Notes under the pieces: generated by a model | Database searches by the model: none | Seen by the model: the letters and a program-made list of their open reading frames with translations, nothing else | What the model was told of the DNA's origin: nothing | Source of the DNA: Aquilaria yunnanensis | Taxonomy: Eukaryota > Streptophyta > Magnoliopsida > Malvales > Thymelaeaceae | DNA length: 64,000 bases | Assembly: GCA_039654915.1 (NCBI GenBank) | Contig: CM077593.1 | Span: forward strand, 59,464,501-59,528,500 | Reading direction: 5' to 3' | Shown: positions 11,401 to 22,283 of the stretch, one piece after another | How the letters are laid out: each line of letters begins with the position of its first letter | Position numbering within the stretch: position 1 is the first letter of the stretch | Translations under genes and position numbers: made by a program

Positions 11401-12710
11401 TCTACTACCCTTTTTTTGTACCAAAGGGCAATCTTTAATCCAATGATCTAAGGAGCCACATTTGAGACATGCTTGTGTCTCAAAGTAACTAGCTTCTTGC
11501 CATGAAATTTCTTGCATCGAGGACACCTTGGGCCAAAAGTTACTATTTGCCTTGCCATCCATACTAGATTTCCGAACCTTGGCATTGTTCTTACCTTTCA
11601 TTGGCTTCTATAGTCTTCCAGCCTGGCTAGTCTCTCCTAGTCCACTGGGAAACAATTTACTTTCATACTCTTTCTGTTCCACCAGTAAAGCCTTTTGAAT
11701 AGCATCATGATAGGTAGTGGCATTGAAAGGCCTAAATGCTCTTCTGATATCTGGTCTCAGACCTCTGACAAACCTCTTTGCTTTAAGTTCTTCCAACCCG
11801 TGGTATTGTGGTGCATCACAAGTTGGTTGAACTTCTGTTCATATTCTAGAACACTGAGGTTATCTTATTTAAGTGCATCAAATTTAGCCTGTTTTAGGTC
11901 TTTGATGGCATCATTTATATACTAGTCTTGGAACATCCTTGTAAATTCAAACCATGTCATCTTTACATCATGATCTGCTTTTTCGCTTCTCTGGGTAGCA
12001 TACCTATCTTTAACACTTCTCCACCACATTTCTACACTTCCTACAAGATTGTAGGTAGCCAGAGATACTTTCTTTGTGGACCTCAAATACATCCTCTCGT
12101 ACTTCTTCTTAATGAATCTTAGCCACTCCTCAGCTTTCTTCAATCCAGCTTTGCCATCAAATTGTGGAAGCCTTAGGCCTTAAATCCTCTCCAACAATCT
12201 AACATTGTCAAAGCCCTAAAGATCTCAACTCTATGTTTCCTAGACTTATGTGATCTCTCTAACTTTTGATACTCTCTAGGTCTCCTTCTTTCTCTTCTTT
12301 CATTAAGGTTCACAAGTTCTAACTAATTGGCCCTTGAATCTCAAACCTGATTGTTTTGCCTCTAGGATGTCATCTATCCTCATCTTCTTCAAATTCTTCA
12401 TCTTCATTTCTTTTAGAAGGAACATTCACTATGCTGTTCCTAGCAACTTCTTGGGTCTGCTCCTGTGGTGTTGCCTGTGCTGCTTGGACTCCTTGTTTTT
12501 GAGCTTGCAGTAGCCTTGCTAAGTTTCATTTATCTAGGCTAGATTTCTTTGAAGTTTAACCCACACCTGTGGTACATTCATTTCAGGTACTGGGTTTTCC
12601 ACTCCTTGAACACTTGGCTGCTTTTGTACACCCTTTTCATTTCTGTTGGCCTGCTTTTCCCTAGTAGGAGCTCTTAGGGGTCACTAATCCCCTCTCTTTG
12701 GGGCTACCAT
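11401..12710 (-). pseudogene. Chromovirus A gag with CCHC knuckle
   Basis: A candidate ATG lies at 12708-12710 (MVAPKRG), 142 bases inside the primer site. Several stops follow. The capsid-like region is readable at 11922-12143 (STKKVSLATYNLVGSVEMWW) and 11608-11796 (LKAKRFVRGLRPDIRRAF). The nucleocapsid zinc knuckle CLKCGSLDHWIKDC lies in 11239-11601. Gag packages the element RNA. The homologous gag of element C (17438-18770) shows the same order, with independent stops. Confidence 0.8.
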
Positions 12711-12851
12711 TTTCCTATTTCATGATCAATAGAAGAGCACAATAGATACTATACATTAGGTACTTAACACTAGTAGCTAACCCAACTAAGTACTTTCTAT
12801 GCTACTTTGTGCATGCATGATGTAACTATATGCAACTCCAATTCAAACCTT

Positions 12852-12863
12852 GCTCTGATACCA
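12852..12863 (-). other. Primer binding site of element A (tRNA-iMet type)
   Basis: The minus strand reads TGGTATCAGAGC, the sequence complementary to the 3' end of plant initiator tRNA-Met. It lies five bases inside the LTR end. It marks the start of minus-strand DNA synthesis and fixes the orientation of element A. Confidence 0.9.
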
Positions 12864-13980
12864 AATTCCGTTACTAGTTTGAGTGCTTCTATATAGTGAT
12901 CAGATTTAGTGAGCTGAAGCCCCAGACAATATATGTCCTGTAGGCCAGTTAGAACACGCACACTGTATTTACCTAAGTTGCCTTATCAGTCTTTATGCAA
13001 ACATATGTATATTCATCCAATCATCACACACATGTTCACATACATTTTCATTTGGAAGTAATGATGACAGTCAAATTCTTTCTTCAAGTCCAGTATGGAA
13101 TTTGAGTAAAATCCCCATGTGCATGTACAATCATATGCACACTTGGTGCTATTGGTATCCATTATTCATGTGTCCAAACTTTCATATCATGTCCAAGTCA
13201 AATTTTACCCATGTTATCTTATGACCTAAAGATTTTAAACCCTTTAATACACTTAAATGTTGATAAGGAAATAGGTTTGATAGATAAAATCCATCGAGGA
13301 TTGCCATTATGGTTTTTACACTCAACCGGGTAAAATTGACCATATGAACAGTACCCAGCAAAATCGGTGAAATTTCTCATGCCATAACTCTAGCTAAAGG
13401 GCACCAAATCCATAATTCAAAATTAAAATTATTAATCTTGAAGTACTCCATGTGTGGTCAAAATTTCAAAGGTATACTCATTAAGTACATAAATTTCTAG
13501 CTATTGGAGTACAAGGTACTAAATTTGAGTAACTAGTGCCCATAAAAAATTTCTTAAAATTCATACACTTTATTTCCAGGTACAAAAGCAACATAGGCAA
13601 TTCTATACATGTCTTAGACACATGGGGCAACCATTCTACTTGATTTTAAGTCATTACATAGGCATCAAACACCATACTCTCCAAAACAGCCCATAAGAAC
13701 CAATATGGACAGAATTACACACGCACTTCAAACTAAACTCCATTGATCCATATACCATTCACACAATGTACATACCACATACATAACTCATTTACATGCA
13801 TTTAGGTACAACATACATGCCATAACTTAGTTAATACATATACTAAGCTTCTTGGAGAACATCAAAAGGACTAAGCACTACAGAAACTTAAAGGGACCAG
13901 CCGCTGCGTAAGGCAGAAAGTACCATTACTAAAAATAGCTAGTATGCTCCAAAAATGACAGCTATTAGTTTGAATGCTAT

Positions 13981-14235
13981 TCATTTGAATGCTCTCTTAC
14001 AGGTGCTCCTGAAATGGATAGAAAGGGGGGTAAGTTCCTTTAAAGAACTTAGTAAAGGTTTATCATTAAAATCTTGAATTCGAGCCAAACACTTGAAATC
14101 CAAAGACACTAAAACAAAAAAAAAAACACAACACATATACATGAATATAACCATCCAAATGCAGAATAAACACAATAATAAACAAATGCAATACTGGCAA
14201 CAATACAACATTAGGGTTAGCTCATAAACATTCAA
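13981..14235 (-). other. LTR-internal ORF, copy 2 of 3
   Basis: An open frame of 84 codons lies in the A 5' LTR, with a hydrophobic half around CLLLCLFCIWMVIFMYMCC and a second half containing LLSSLKELTPLSIHFRST. It corresponds to 1265-1501 and 15840-16079. No known function. Confidence 0.25.
14032..14050 (-). other. Conserved LTR hairpin (A 5' LTR copy)
   Basis: AAGTTCCTTTAAAGAACTT can fold with a six-base stem (AAGTTC/GAACTT) and flanking pairs. The equivalent in the C LTR (16028-16045) is AGTTTC-ATTCAA-GAAACT, with different bases but preserved pairing. Related stems occur in E-type LTRs at 29506-29521, 59358-59374 and 28203-28217. Confidence 0.4.
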
Positions 14236-14999
14236 ATAAACATTATGTAATCACTATGGAAGTCTTCCTCACCATTGTAAACACTGCCATCTTAGTGCAT
14301 GAAAAATAGTAAGGCTGAAAGCTTGTTCAAGAATTCCCCCTAAACCCATACTTTGTTCCTTGAGCTTTTTAGCCTCTTCCAAGCATGGTCTTAGCTTCAT
14401 GGATGCTTGATCATCATCTTAGGGTAGTAAAGAACTATGAAACATTAAGATAAAACCCTTACCTAAGCTATGAAGGCTGAAAATACCAAAGGAAGCTCAA
14501 TAAACTAGAAAACTAGGGCTTTGCTCTCTCTTGTTGAATCCGTTTGCTTTCCTTTGTGATTTCTTGAAGCTTGAGCTATGGTGGCTATGAAATGTTATGG
14601 GGGAGCTAAGGAAGGAACTCTGGCTAGTGAGACCTAAAAATGACCCAGGAAAGGCAAGAAATCAATTTATTGTCATTGGTTTAATCAGTTGAACCTTAAC
14701 CCTCCTTAGGTCACTGTAAGGATGCCTTAAGCAAAGAATTTTTGGCTAATCTTTAGCCCACCTTTTTGACCTTACAAACTGGAAATAAAAGGCTGGGATA
14801 GTGCTAGAAGTGGTAATCTTTAACCCTTGTCAATGATCATCCCATCCTTAAGTTATTTTTGTGAACAATTGTAAACCTAGTTTTCCTAGGTTATTGAATA
14901 ATAGCCTTTGTTTCCTTTATGCAATTTATCCTACAAAAAAGTTCTTCCATACCATTATAATCCTTTTAAAAACTCTCTTTTAAAATTGTACAATTGTAA

Positions 15000-17272
15000 G
15001 ATTTCAAGACTTGGGTACTCAATTGTACAACTTTAAAAGAGAGCTTTTCGAGGGATTTGAATGGTATGGAAGCAATTTTTGGAGGCTAAATTGCATAAAG
15101 GAAACAAAGGCTATTATTCAAGAACTTAGGACAACTAGGTTTACAAATGTTCACAAAAATAACTTAAGGATGGGAGTATTGTAGACAAGGGTCAAAGGTG
15201 GCTATTTCTAGCATTATCCCAGTCTTTTATTTCCAAGTTCTAAGGTAAAAAAGGTGGGTTAAAGATTAGCCAAAAAGTCTTTCCTTAAGGCATACGTATA
15301 GTAACCTAAGTGAGGGTTAAGATTAAACTAACTAACCCAAGGAAAATACATTGATTTCCTGCCTTTCCTTGGTCATTTTTGGCCCTCACCAGCTAGTGTT
15401 CCTTCCTAAGCTCTTCCATAAGCTTCCTTAGCCACCATAGATAAAGCTCACAAGAAATCACAAAGGAAGGCAATCAGATGCAAAAGGAAAGAGAAAAACC
15501 CTAATTTTCAGTTTTATTGTGTATCTCTTGAAGATTTCAGCCTTCATAGCCTAGGTAACGGTTTTATCTTCATGTTTCATGGTTTTTTACTTACCTAAGA
15601 TGATGATCAAGCATCCATGAAGCTAATACCATGCATGGAAGAGAGAGAAAAGCTCAAGGAACCAAGTATGGGTTAAGGGGGAGTGCATGAACAAGGTTCT
15701 AGCCTTGCTGTTTTTCATGCACTAAGATGGCAGTGTTTACAGGGGTTTCTAGAGCCTAAGTTAGTACTAATTGAAACCAATTACCCTCCTAAGGCCAAGA
15801 ATTAGCTTGAGGAGGGTTGCCATAGTGATTATATAATGTTTGTTTGATTGTTTACGAACTAACCCTAATGTGTTTATTGCAGCCAGCATTACATTTGTTT
15901 GTTGCTGTGTTGTTTGTGCATTTGGATGGCTGTGTTTGTGTATTTGTAATGTATTTTTTTGTTTTAGTCTCTTTGGGTTACAGGTATATGACTGGAGTTT
16001 GAAGTTTTTATTGATAAGCCCTTACTCAGTTTCATTCAAGAAACTTACCCCCCTCTCTGTCCATTTCAGGAGCACTTGAAAGAGAGCATTCAAACTCATA
16101 GCTGTCGTTTTAATTTCTCTACGAAATTCCAGATCAATTAACTTCCATATGTTTGGTTGTAAAATGGAACATTTCATGATTTTTCGAGCACATTAGCTAT
16201 TTTTAGTAATGGTACTTTCTGCCTTACGCGGTAGCTGGTCCCATCAAGTTTCTGGAGTGCTTAGTGCTTTTGAAGTTCTCCAAAAAGCTTAGTGTATGTA
16301 TTAACTATGTTATTGTCATGTATGTGGTGCATAAATGCATGTGAATGAGTTGGGTATGTTGTATGTTAAGGTGGCAAGGATATATGGATCAATGGAGTGT
16401 AGTTTAAAGTGTGTATACAATGCTGTGCATATGGTGTTTATGGGCTATGTTGATGGCATTTTTATGAATGATGGTTAAAAAGGTTATAAATTCATTGGAA
16501 TTGTTTTTCCAGGTGTATAATACATGTACAGACACTACCAAATGGGTTTTGCACCTAGAATTCGAGTGTATTAATATTATGATATTTTGTCTGGGCATAA
16601 TGGTCAATACTGGCTAAAATTTGGTACCCTGTACTGCAGCTGCCATAATTTTTTGTACATAAAGAATTTTTCTGGGAAATTTTGACCACATCTAGAAAAC
16701 TTCAATATGAATAACTTGGATTTTGAATCACTATATTTGGTGCCCTGTAGCCAAAGTTATGGGCTTTCAAAATTGGCTGGTTTTGTTAAGCACTGTTCAT
16801 GTGGTCATTTCTACTTGATTAAATATAAAATCCATAATTGTAAACTTAGATGGATTTAATATCTCAAACCTATTTTCCTATGAAGGTTTAAGGGTATTAA
16901 AAGGTTTAAACCCTTTAGGGCATAGGAAAACATGGGTAGAATTTGATTGGACATGGTGTGAAAGTTTGGACACATAAAATGCACACCAAAAGCATCATGT
17001 ATGCATATGATTGTACATGCACTTGGGGATTTTACTAAAATTCAATTTTGGCAAGGAATAAAGAATTTCACTACCATCATTACTTCCAGATGAATTTGTA
17101 CGTGAATATGTATGTGATGGTTGGACCAATATGCACATCTTTGCATAGTGACCAAGAGGGCCACTTGGGTAAACATAGTGCGCATGTTCTGCTTGGCCTA
17201 CAAGACATGGACTGCCTGGGGCTTGAGGTCACTAAAGTTAATCACTATGTAGATGGACTCAGAGTGGTAATA
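15000..17272 (+). mobile_element. Chromovirus C, 5' LTR (5' end missing)
   Basis: The LTR starts at about GTAAGATTTCAAGACTTGGG, a block found about 210 bases inside the complete LTR start of the C 3' LTR (22491-22510). It ends GTGGTAATA just before the primer site; the other LTR ends have GTGGTAACA. It is the plus-strand arm of the palindrome. It supplies the 1.37 kb that the C 3' LTR has lost. Confidence 0.8.
15840..16079 (+). other. LTR-internal ORF, copy 3 of 3
   Basis: An open frame of 79 codons lies in the C 5' LTR. Its hydrophobic, Cys-rich half reads CAFGWLCLCICNVFFCFSLF and the second half includes KKLTPLSVHFRST. It is the plus-strand counterpart of the minus-strand frames at 1265-1501 and 13981-14235. 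Function unknown; coding status unproven. Confidence 0.25.
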
Positions 17273-17277
17273 GCAAT

Positions 17278-17289
17278 TGGTATTAGAGC
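17278..17289 (+). other. Primer binding site of element C
   Basis: TGGTATTAGAGC differs from the canonical tRNA-iMet site (and from element A) by a single C-to-T change. It lies five bases after the LTR end, matching the spacing in element A. Confidence 0.85.
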
Positions 17290-17437
17290 CTGATTTAGAT
17301 TATAGTTGCATATAGTTCCATCATGTAGGCATATAGTTACATACATAGAACATAGTTGCGTCAGCTGCTAGTATCAAGTACCTAATGTACAGTATATATT
17401 GTGCTCTTTTATTGATCATGGAACAAGAAAATGGCAG

Positions 17438-18770
17438 CCACATGGAAAGGGGATCAAGGACCCCAAAGACCTCTTACAGAGTGAACACAGGCCATTAGAA
17501 GTGGAAGGAGTGTATAGGAGCAGACAAGGGCTTAAGGAGCAGAAAACCTAGCAACTGAAATGAATGTAACACAGGTGTGGGCCAAAATACAGAGAAATCT
17601 ATCCTAGGTAAATGGAAACATAGTATGGCTACTACCAGCTCAATGACAAGGAGTCTAGGTAGCACATGCATTACCATAGGAGCAGAACCAAGAAGTTACT
17701 AGAAGCAACCCAGTGAATGTTCCTTTTGAAAGAAATGAGGATGAAGAATTTGAAGAAGATGATGATAGAAGACATCCCAGAGGTAGAAGAATTAGGTTTG
17801 AGGTCTGGAAAATGTTAGGGGCTGATCCCTCAGAGGTTGGGAACCTTAGTGAAAAGAGAGAAAGAAGGAGACCTAGAGAGCATCAGGAGTTTGAGGGATC
17901 ACGTAGGTCAAGAAGGCACAGAGCTGAAGATCTTGAGCGCTTTGATGATGTCAGATTGTTGGAGAGGTTTCACGCCCTAAGACCTCCATAATTTGATGGT
18001 AGAGCTAGATCAAAAAAAGCTGAGGAGTGGCTAAGATTGATTAAGAAGATGTTTGAGAGGATTTATTTGAGGTCCACAAAGAAAGTATCTCTAGCTACCT
18101 ATAATCTCTTAGGTTGTGTAGAAATGTAGTGGAGAAGTGTTGGAGATAGGTAAGTTGCCTAGAGAGGTAGAAGAGCAGATCATGAGCTAGAAATGACATG
18201 GTTTGAATTTACAAGGATGCTCTAAGACCAGTATGTAAATGAAGCCGTCAAAGATCTAAAACAGGCTGAGTTTGATGCATTGAAATAGGACAATCTTAGT
18301 GTTTTGGAATACAAACACAAGTTCAACCAACTTGTAATGTATGCACCACAATACCATGGGCTTGAAGAACTTAAAGCGAAGAGGTTTGTCAGAGGTTTGA
18401 GACCAGATATCAAGAGAGCTGTTAGGCCTTTTGAATGCCATTACCTATGATGATGCTGTTCAGAAGGCTTTACTGGTGGAATAAGACGAGTATGAAACCA
18501 AATGACTTCCCAGTGGACTAGGAGACACCAGCCAGGTTGGAAGACTGCAGAAGCCAATGAAAGGTAAGGACACTACTAAGGTTAGAAAACCTAGTACGGA
18601 TGGAAAGGCCAAGAGTAAGTTTGTTGGCCCAAGGTGTCCTCGATTGAAGAAATTCCAAGGCAAGAAGTCATGTTACTTTGAGACACAAGCATGTCTCAGA
18701 TGTGGTTCTTTGGATCACTGGATCAAAGACTGCCCTTTGGTCCAAAGAAGAGGGTAAGACGAGCAAGGCC
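17438..18770 (+). pseudogene. Chromovirus C gag with CCHC knuckle
   Basis: Readable segments in order are an acidic/basic N-terminal region (17713-17991), a capsid-like region from about 18010 to 18440 (YLRSTKKVSLATYNLLGCVE; KRFVRGLRPDIKRAVRPF) and a zinc knuckle (18557-18757, CLRCGSLDHWIKDC). At least five stops and a frameshift separate them. Gag would form the virus-like particle; this copy cannot. It is homologous to the minus-strand gag at 11401-12710. Confidence 0.8.
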
Positions 18771-18899
18771 AGAATAGGCCTAATATGCCAGCTGCCAAAT
18801 ATGTTTAGCCAAGAGGTGCTCCAGTAGTACCAAGCCTATAAGTGTAGAGAGGTGGAATAGTATTCCAGATTGACAAAGGAAAGACATCCCAACAAGGGG

Positions 18900-19423
18900 C
18901 ACTTAGAGGTAACATTTATTTAAATGTTGTGCATGTTAGTGCATTGTTTGATATTTGTGCCTCAGTGTCCATTATGGCTAGGAAGTCAGCTGAATCTATG
19001 AAATTGCCTATTGAATTCATGCCTAACATATCACTAATAAGAACAACTGGTGGTCAATGTCTTTTCACTAATGAACTAGCTATGAATTGTGAGCTAGAAG
19101 TAGGAAAGAGTAAGATTATGACTGATTTGCTAGTGTTAAATATTCCACAATATGATATTGTCTTGGGTATGAATTGGTTGGCTATGCATGGTATAAAGAT
19201 TGATTATGCTAAAAGAGAAATCAAATTGCCTAGTAATGAAGTGCTTGCATTAGTGAATTCTAAGGAATTAGTGTATAAAATGCATGGCATGGAACTAGAA
19301 GTGTTAGATGAGATTCCTTTGATTTTTGAAGATGAATACTATGCATTGAATGATGTTAAAAGTGAGGAATAAGTTTATAGGATACTTGTAGTGAAAGACT
19401 ACCTATAAGTCATTCCTAAAGAT
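18900..19423 (+). pseudogene. Chromovirus C protease
   Basis: The 147-codon frame 18929-19372 aligns with the A protease. The catalytic motif, DTG in element A (SALFDTGAS), reads DIC here (SALFDICAS), so two of its three residues are altered. The C-terminal part (LVLNIPQYDIVLGMNWLAMH, then AKREIKLPSNE) is well kept. A stop at 19370 separates it from the linker and RT. The enzyme would be inactive. Confidence 0.85.
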
Positions 19424-20290
19424 TTGTTAGGCATTCCTCCTCCAAGAGAGATTGAATTTGAGATTAAACTACAACCTGGAGCTACACCAATATCCATACC
19501 TCCTTATAGAATACCAATCACAGAGATGACTGACCTTAAGAAACAACTTGATGAACTTGTTGAAAAAGGGTTCATAAGACCAAGTGTTTCACCATGGGAG
19601 CTCCAGTTCTCTTTGTGAAAAAGAAGGATGGGTCCTTGAGATTGTGCATTGATTATAGAAAATTGAATGCTATGACCATTAAGAACAAGTATCCACTCCC
19701 TAGGATTGAGGGTCTATTTTATCAACTCAAGTGAGAAAAGATCTTTTCTAAGATTTATTTGAGGTCTAGGTACTTTTAGTTAAGGATAAAAGAGGAGGAT
19801 ATACCTAAGACAACATTGAGATAAGATATGGACATTACGAGTACACAGTCATGACCTTCGGCTCGACTAACGCCCCTATTGCATTCATGGACTTAATGGA
19901 TCGTGTGTTCAAACCATACTTGGACAAGTTTGTAGTGGTGTTCATTAATGACATCCTAGTGTATTCCACGGATGAAAGTGAGCATGAGCATCACTTAAGA
20001 ATTGTCTTGGACACACTGTTAGGCAATCGGCTATATGCTAAATTTTCTAAGTGCCAATTATGGTTAAAGGAAGTTTCTTTCCTAGGAGACATCATTGATC
20101 CTCAAGGCCTTAGAGCAGACCCTAAAAAGGTTAAGGCTATGCAAAAGTGGGAAAGACCTAAGACTGTAAAAGAAATCATAAGCTTTCTAGGATTGGCAGG
20201 CTATTATAGGAGATTTGTATCAAAATTCTCCTTGAGTACTTCAGTTCTTACTCAATTGACCAAGAAGGGGTCAAAAGTTTGAATGGACTG
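19424..20290 (+). pseudogene. Chromovirus C reverse transcriptase
   Basis: The beginning (19424-19618) includes [20 protein letters not shown] and is followed by frameshifts. The second half (19851-20282) starts [16 protein letters not shown] and has the active-site strand [20 protein letters not shown] and [10 protein letters not shown]. As in element B, the first catalytic aspartate of the F-x-D-D motif is N; element A keeps D. The frame shifts again at 20280 before RNase H. Confidence 0.85.
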
Positions 20291-20836
20291 AAACATGTGA
20301 AAAGAGTTTTTAGGAGCTAAAGTGCATATTAATTCAAGCCGTAGTGCTAATCCTACCTGATCCAAACAAGCTCTACATCATCTAAACAGATGCATCTAGA
20401 TTTGGGTTAGGATGTGTGTTGTTGCAAAATAGGAAAGTGATTGCTTATGGGTTAAGGCAATTAAGATCCCATGAGCAAAACTATCCTACCCATGACCTTT
20501 GAGCTTACTGCAATGAGCTTTGCCTTAAAACAATGAAGGCATTACTTAATGGGAAGCTCATTTGTAAGATACACTGACCATAAAAGCCTAAAATACTTGT
20601 TCACTCAGAAAGAGTTGAACATGAGGCGAAGAAGATGGTTGGAGTATATTAAAGACTATGATTGTAGCATTGAGTATATTGAGGGCAAAGGGAATCTAAT
20701 GGTAGAGGCATTAAGTAGGAAGTACACTAGTTTGCTAAAGGGCAGATCCTTAGTTGATACAAGTGAGGAGAATAGTTTGATATGCGCCTTTGGTATAATT
20801 GGAAATAGTGGGAAGGAGCACAAGTTAATATGTTAA
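20291..20836 (+). pseudogene. Chromovirus C RNase H domain
   Basis: Pieces in several frames read [21 protein letters not shown] and (20549-20836) [20 protein letters not shown], then YDCSIEYIEGKGNLMVEALS. The last has VEALS where active copies of the family have VADALS, so the final catalytic aspartate is also gone. Stops and shifts at about 20390 and 20500 interrupt the domain. Confidence 0.8.
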
Positions 20837-20859
20837 CTATTTAGTATGGGTAGATTGAT

Positions 20860-22270
20860 GAGATAAGAAAGGCACAAGAAGCAGATCCTAATCTGAAGAA
20901 GATTTCAAGAGAAAATAAAGGGTCCTTGTGTGAATCTTTTGCCTACAAGCAAGGACAACTGCACTTTAAGGGAAGAATATATGTGCCTAGTGACCAAGAA
21001 CTCAAAAATAAGATACTTGAGGAAGCTCACACTAGTAAACTAAATACCCATCCTGGAAGTGAGAAGATGTATAAAAACTTGAAAACACATTCATGGGGGC
21101 CAAACATGAAGAAGGACATAGCCACATATGTCTCTAAATGTGCCACATGCCAAAGGATAAAGATGAAGCGTTAGAAGCCAGCAGGAACACTACAAACTCT
21201 ACCCATTCCAGTGAGGAGGTGGGGTAACTTCACTATGGACTTCTTAATTGGGCCATTGTGGATATTCTAACCAAATGTGCCTACTTTTTACCAATGAAGA
21301 TTGCAGACTCATTGGAAAAGTTAGCACAAATGTACATCAAGGAGAAAGTAAGGTTGCATGGAGTGCTAGACTCCATAGTGTCAGATAGAGATCCAAGGTT
21401 TACAGCTAGATTTTAGAGAGCATTTCACAAAGCACTAGGAACCAAATTCCACCTGAGCACTACATACCACCCTCAAATAGGTCGCCAGACTGAGAGGGTG
21501 ATTCAGATACTCGAAGGCAAGTTCAAGAGCTCTATCTTAGATTTCAAAGGAGAATAGGACCAACATTTACCTTTGGTGGAATTTTCTTACAAGAATAGTT
21601 ATCAAAGCACCATTGGTATGTCACTTTATGAAGCCCTTTATGAGAGAAGATGTGTGACACCCCATTGTTGGGTGGAAGCCTCAAATAGGCTAGAGTTAGG
21701 TCCTAAGATTATTGAAGAAATGACAAGGAAAATTAAGAAGATACAAGAAAGGTTAGGGATAGCCAATGAAAGGACCACTACTTATGTGAACAAAAGCAGA
21801 AGAGACTTGGAGTTTGAGGTCGGTGATAAAGTGTAGCTCAAAGTAGCACCAACAAAAGGCACTATTAGGTTTGGCAAAAGAAGTAATCTAGCTCCAAGGT
21901 ACATTGGTCCTTATGAGATAATAGATAGAGTTGTAAGGTGGCTTATAGGTTATCCCTACTACCAAGTATGTCAAGTGTCCATAATGGTTTCCATTTTAGT
22001 ATGCTTAAGAAATGCCTGTTGAACACGAAGAATGCTACAATAGTGGAAGACATACAATTAGAGCCTAATCTAATGTATGAAGGGAAAAATATAGCTATCT
22101 TAACTAAGGATACCAGAAGGCTAAAGAACAAACTGATTCCCATGGTTAAACTACAATGGTCAAACTATTTTGAAAGAGAAGGACCCTGGGAAACTGAGAA
22201 GGAAATCATGGGAAAGTATCCAGATGAGTACCTTAAGCTAAGAGCAATTTTGGAGGACCAAAATTTTTAA
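20860..22270 (+). pseudogene. Chromovirus C integrase and chromodomain
   Basis: The HHCC region (20926-21174) contains EEAHTSKLNTHPG and CATCQRIKMKR. The core (about 21230-21570) is broken by a small deletion and stops; IVSDRDPRF and TERVIQIL remain. The region 21573-21836 reads VEFSYKNSYQSTIGMSLYEA and DLEFEVGDKV, and 21938-22270 carries the chromodomain-like tail (LIPMVKLQWSNYFEREGPWE). The tail ends just before the polypurine tract. This is an inactive Tekay/Del-type integrase. Confidence 0.85.
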
Positions 22271-22283
22271 AGAGGGGGAGAAA
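22271..22283 (+). other. Polypurine tract of element C
   Basis: AGAGGGGGAGAAA lies directly before the LTR start TGTTACTACC, immediately after the chromodomain stop codon. Confidence 0.85.

Larger units (their letters stand above)
12869..14997 (-). mobile_element. Chromovirus A, 5' LTR (5' end missing)
   Basis: This LTR runs on the minus strand and ends next to the primer site. It aligns with the A 3' LTR (263-2556) and, in inverted orientation, with the C 5' LTR (15023-17272). By the C 3' LTR, about 220 bases at the LTR start are missing. The break is at CAATTG near 14997, where the sequence turns directly into the C LTR on the other strand. Confidence 0.8.
12869..17272. repeat. Head-to-head LTR palindrome, about 4.4 kb
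   Basis: The arms 12869-14997 and 15023-17272 are inverted copies of one LTR type, separated by a spacer of about 25 bases. Near the centre TTTTAAAATTGTACAATTG is mirrored by CAATTGTACAACTTTAAAAG. Over the first 400 bases from the centre I judge the arms to be roughly 85 percent identical by eye. Outward of the arms, elements A (minus) and C (plus) continue with their primer sites and gag genes. Confidence 0.85.
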
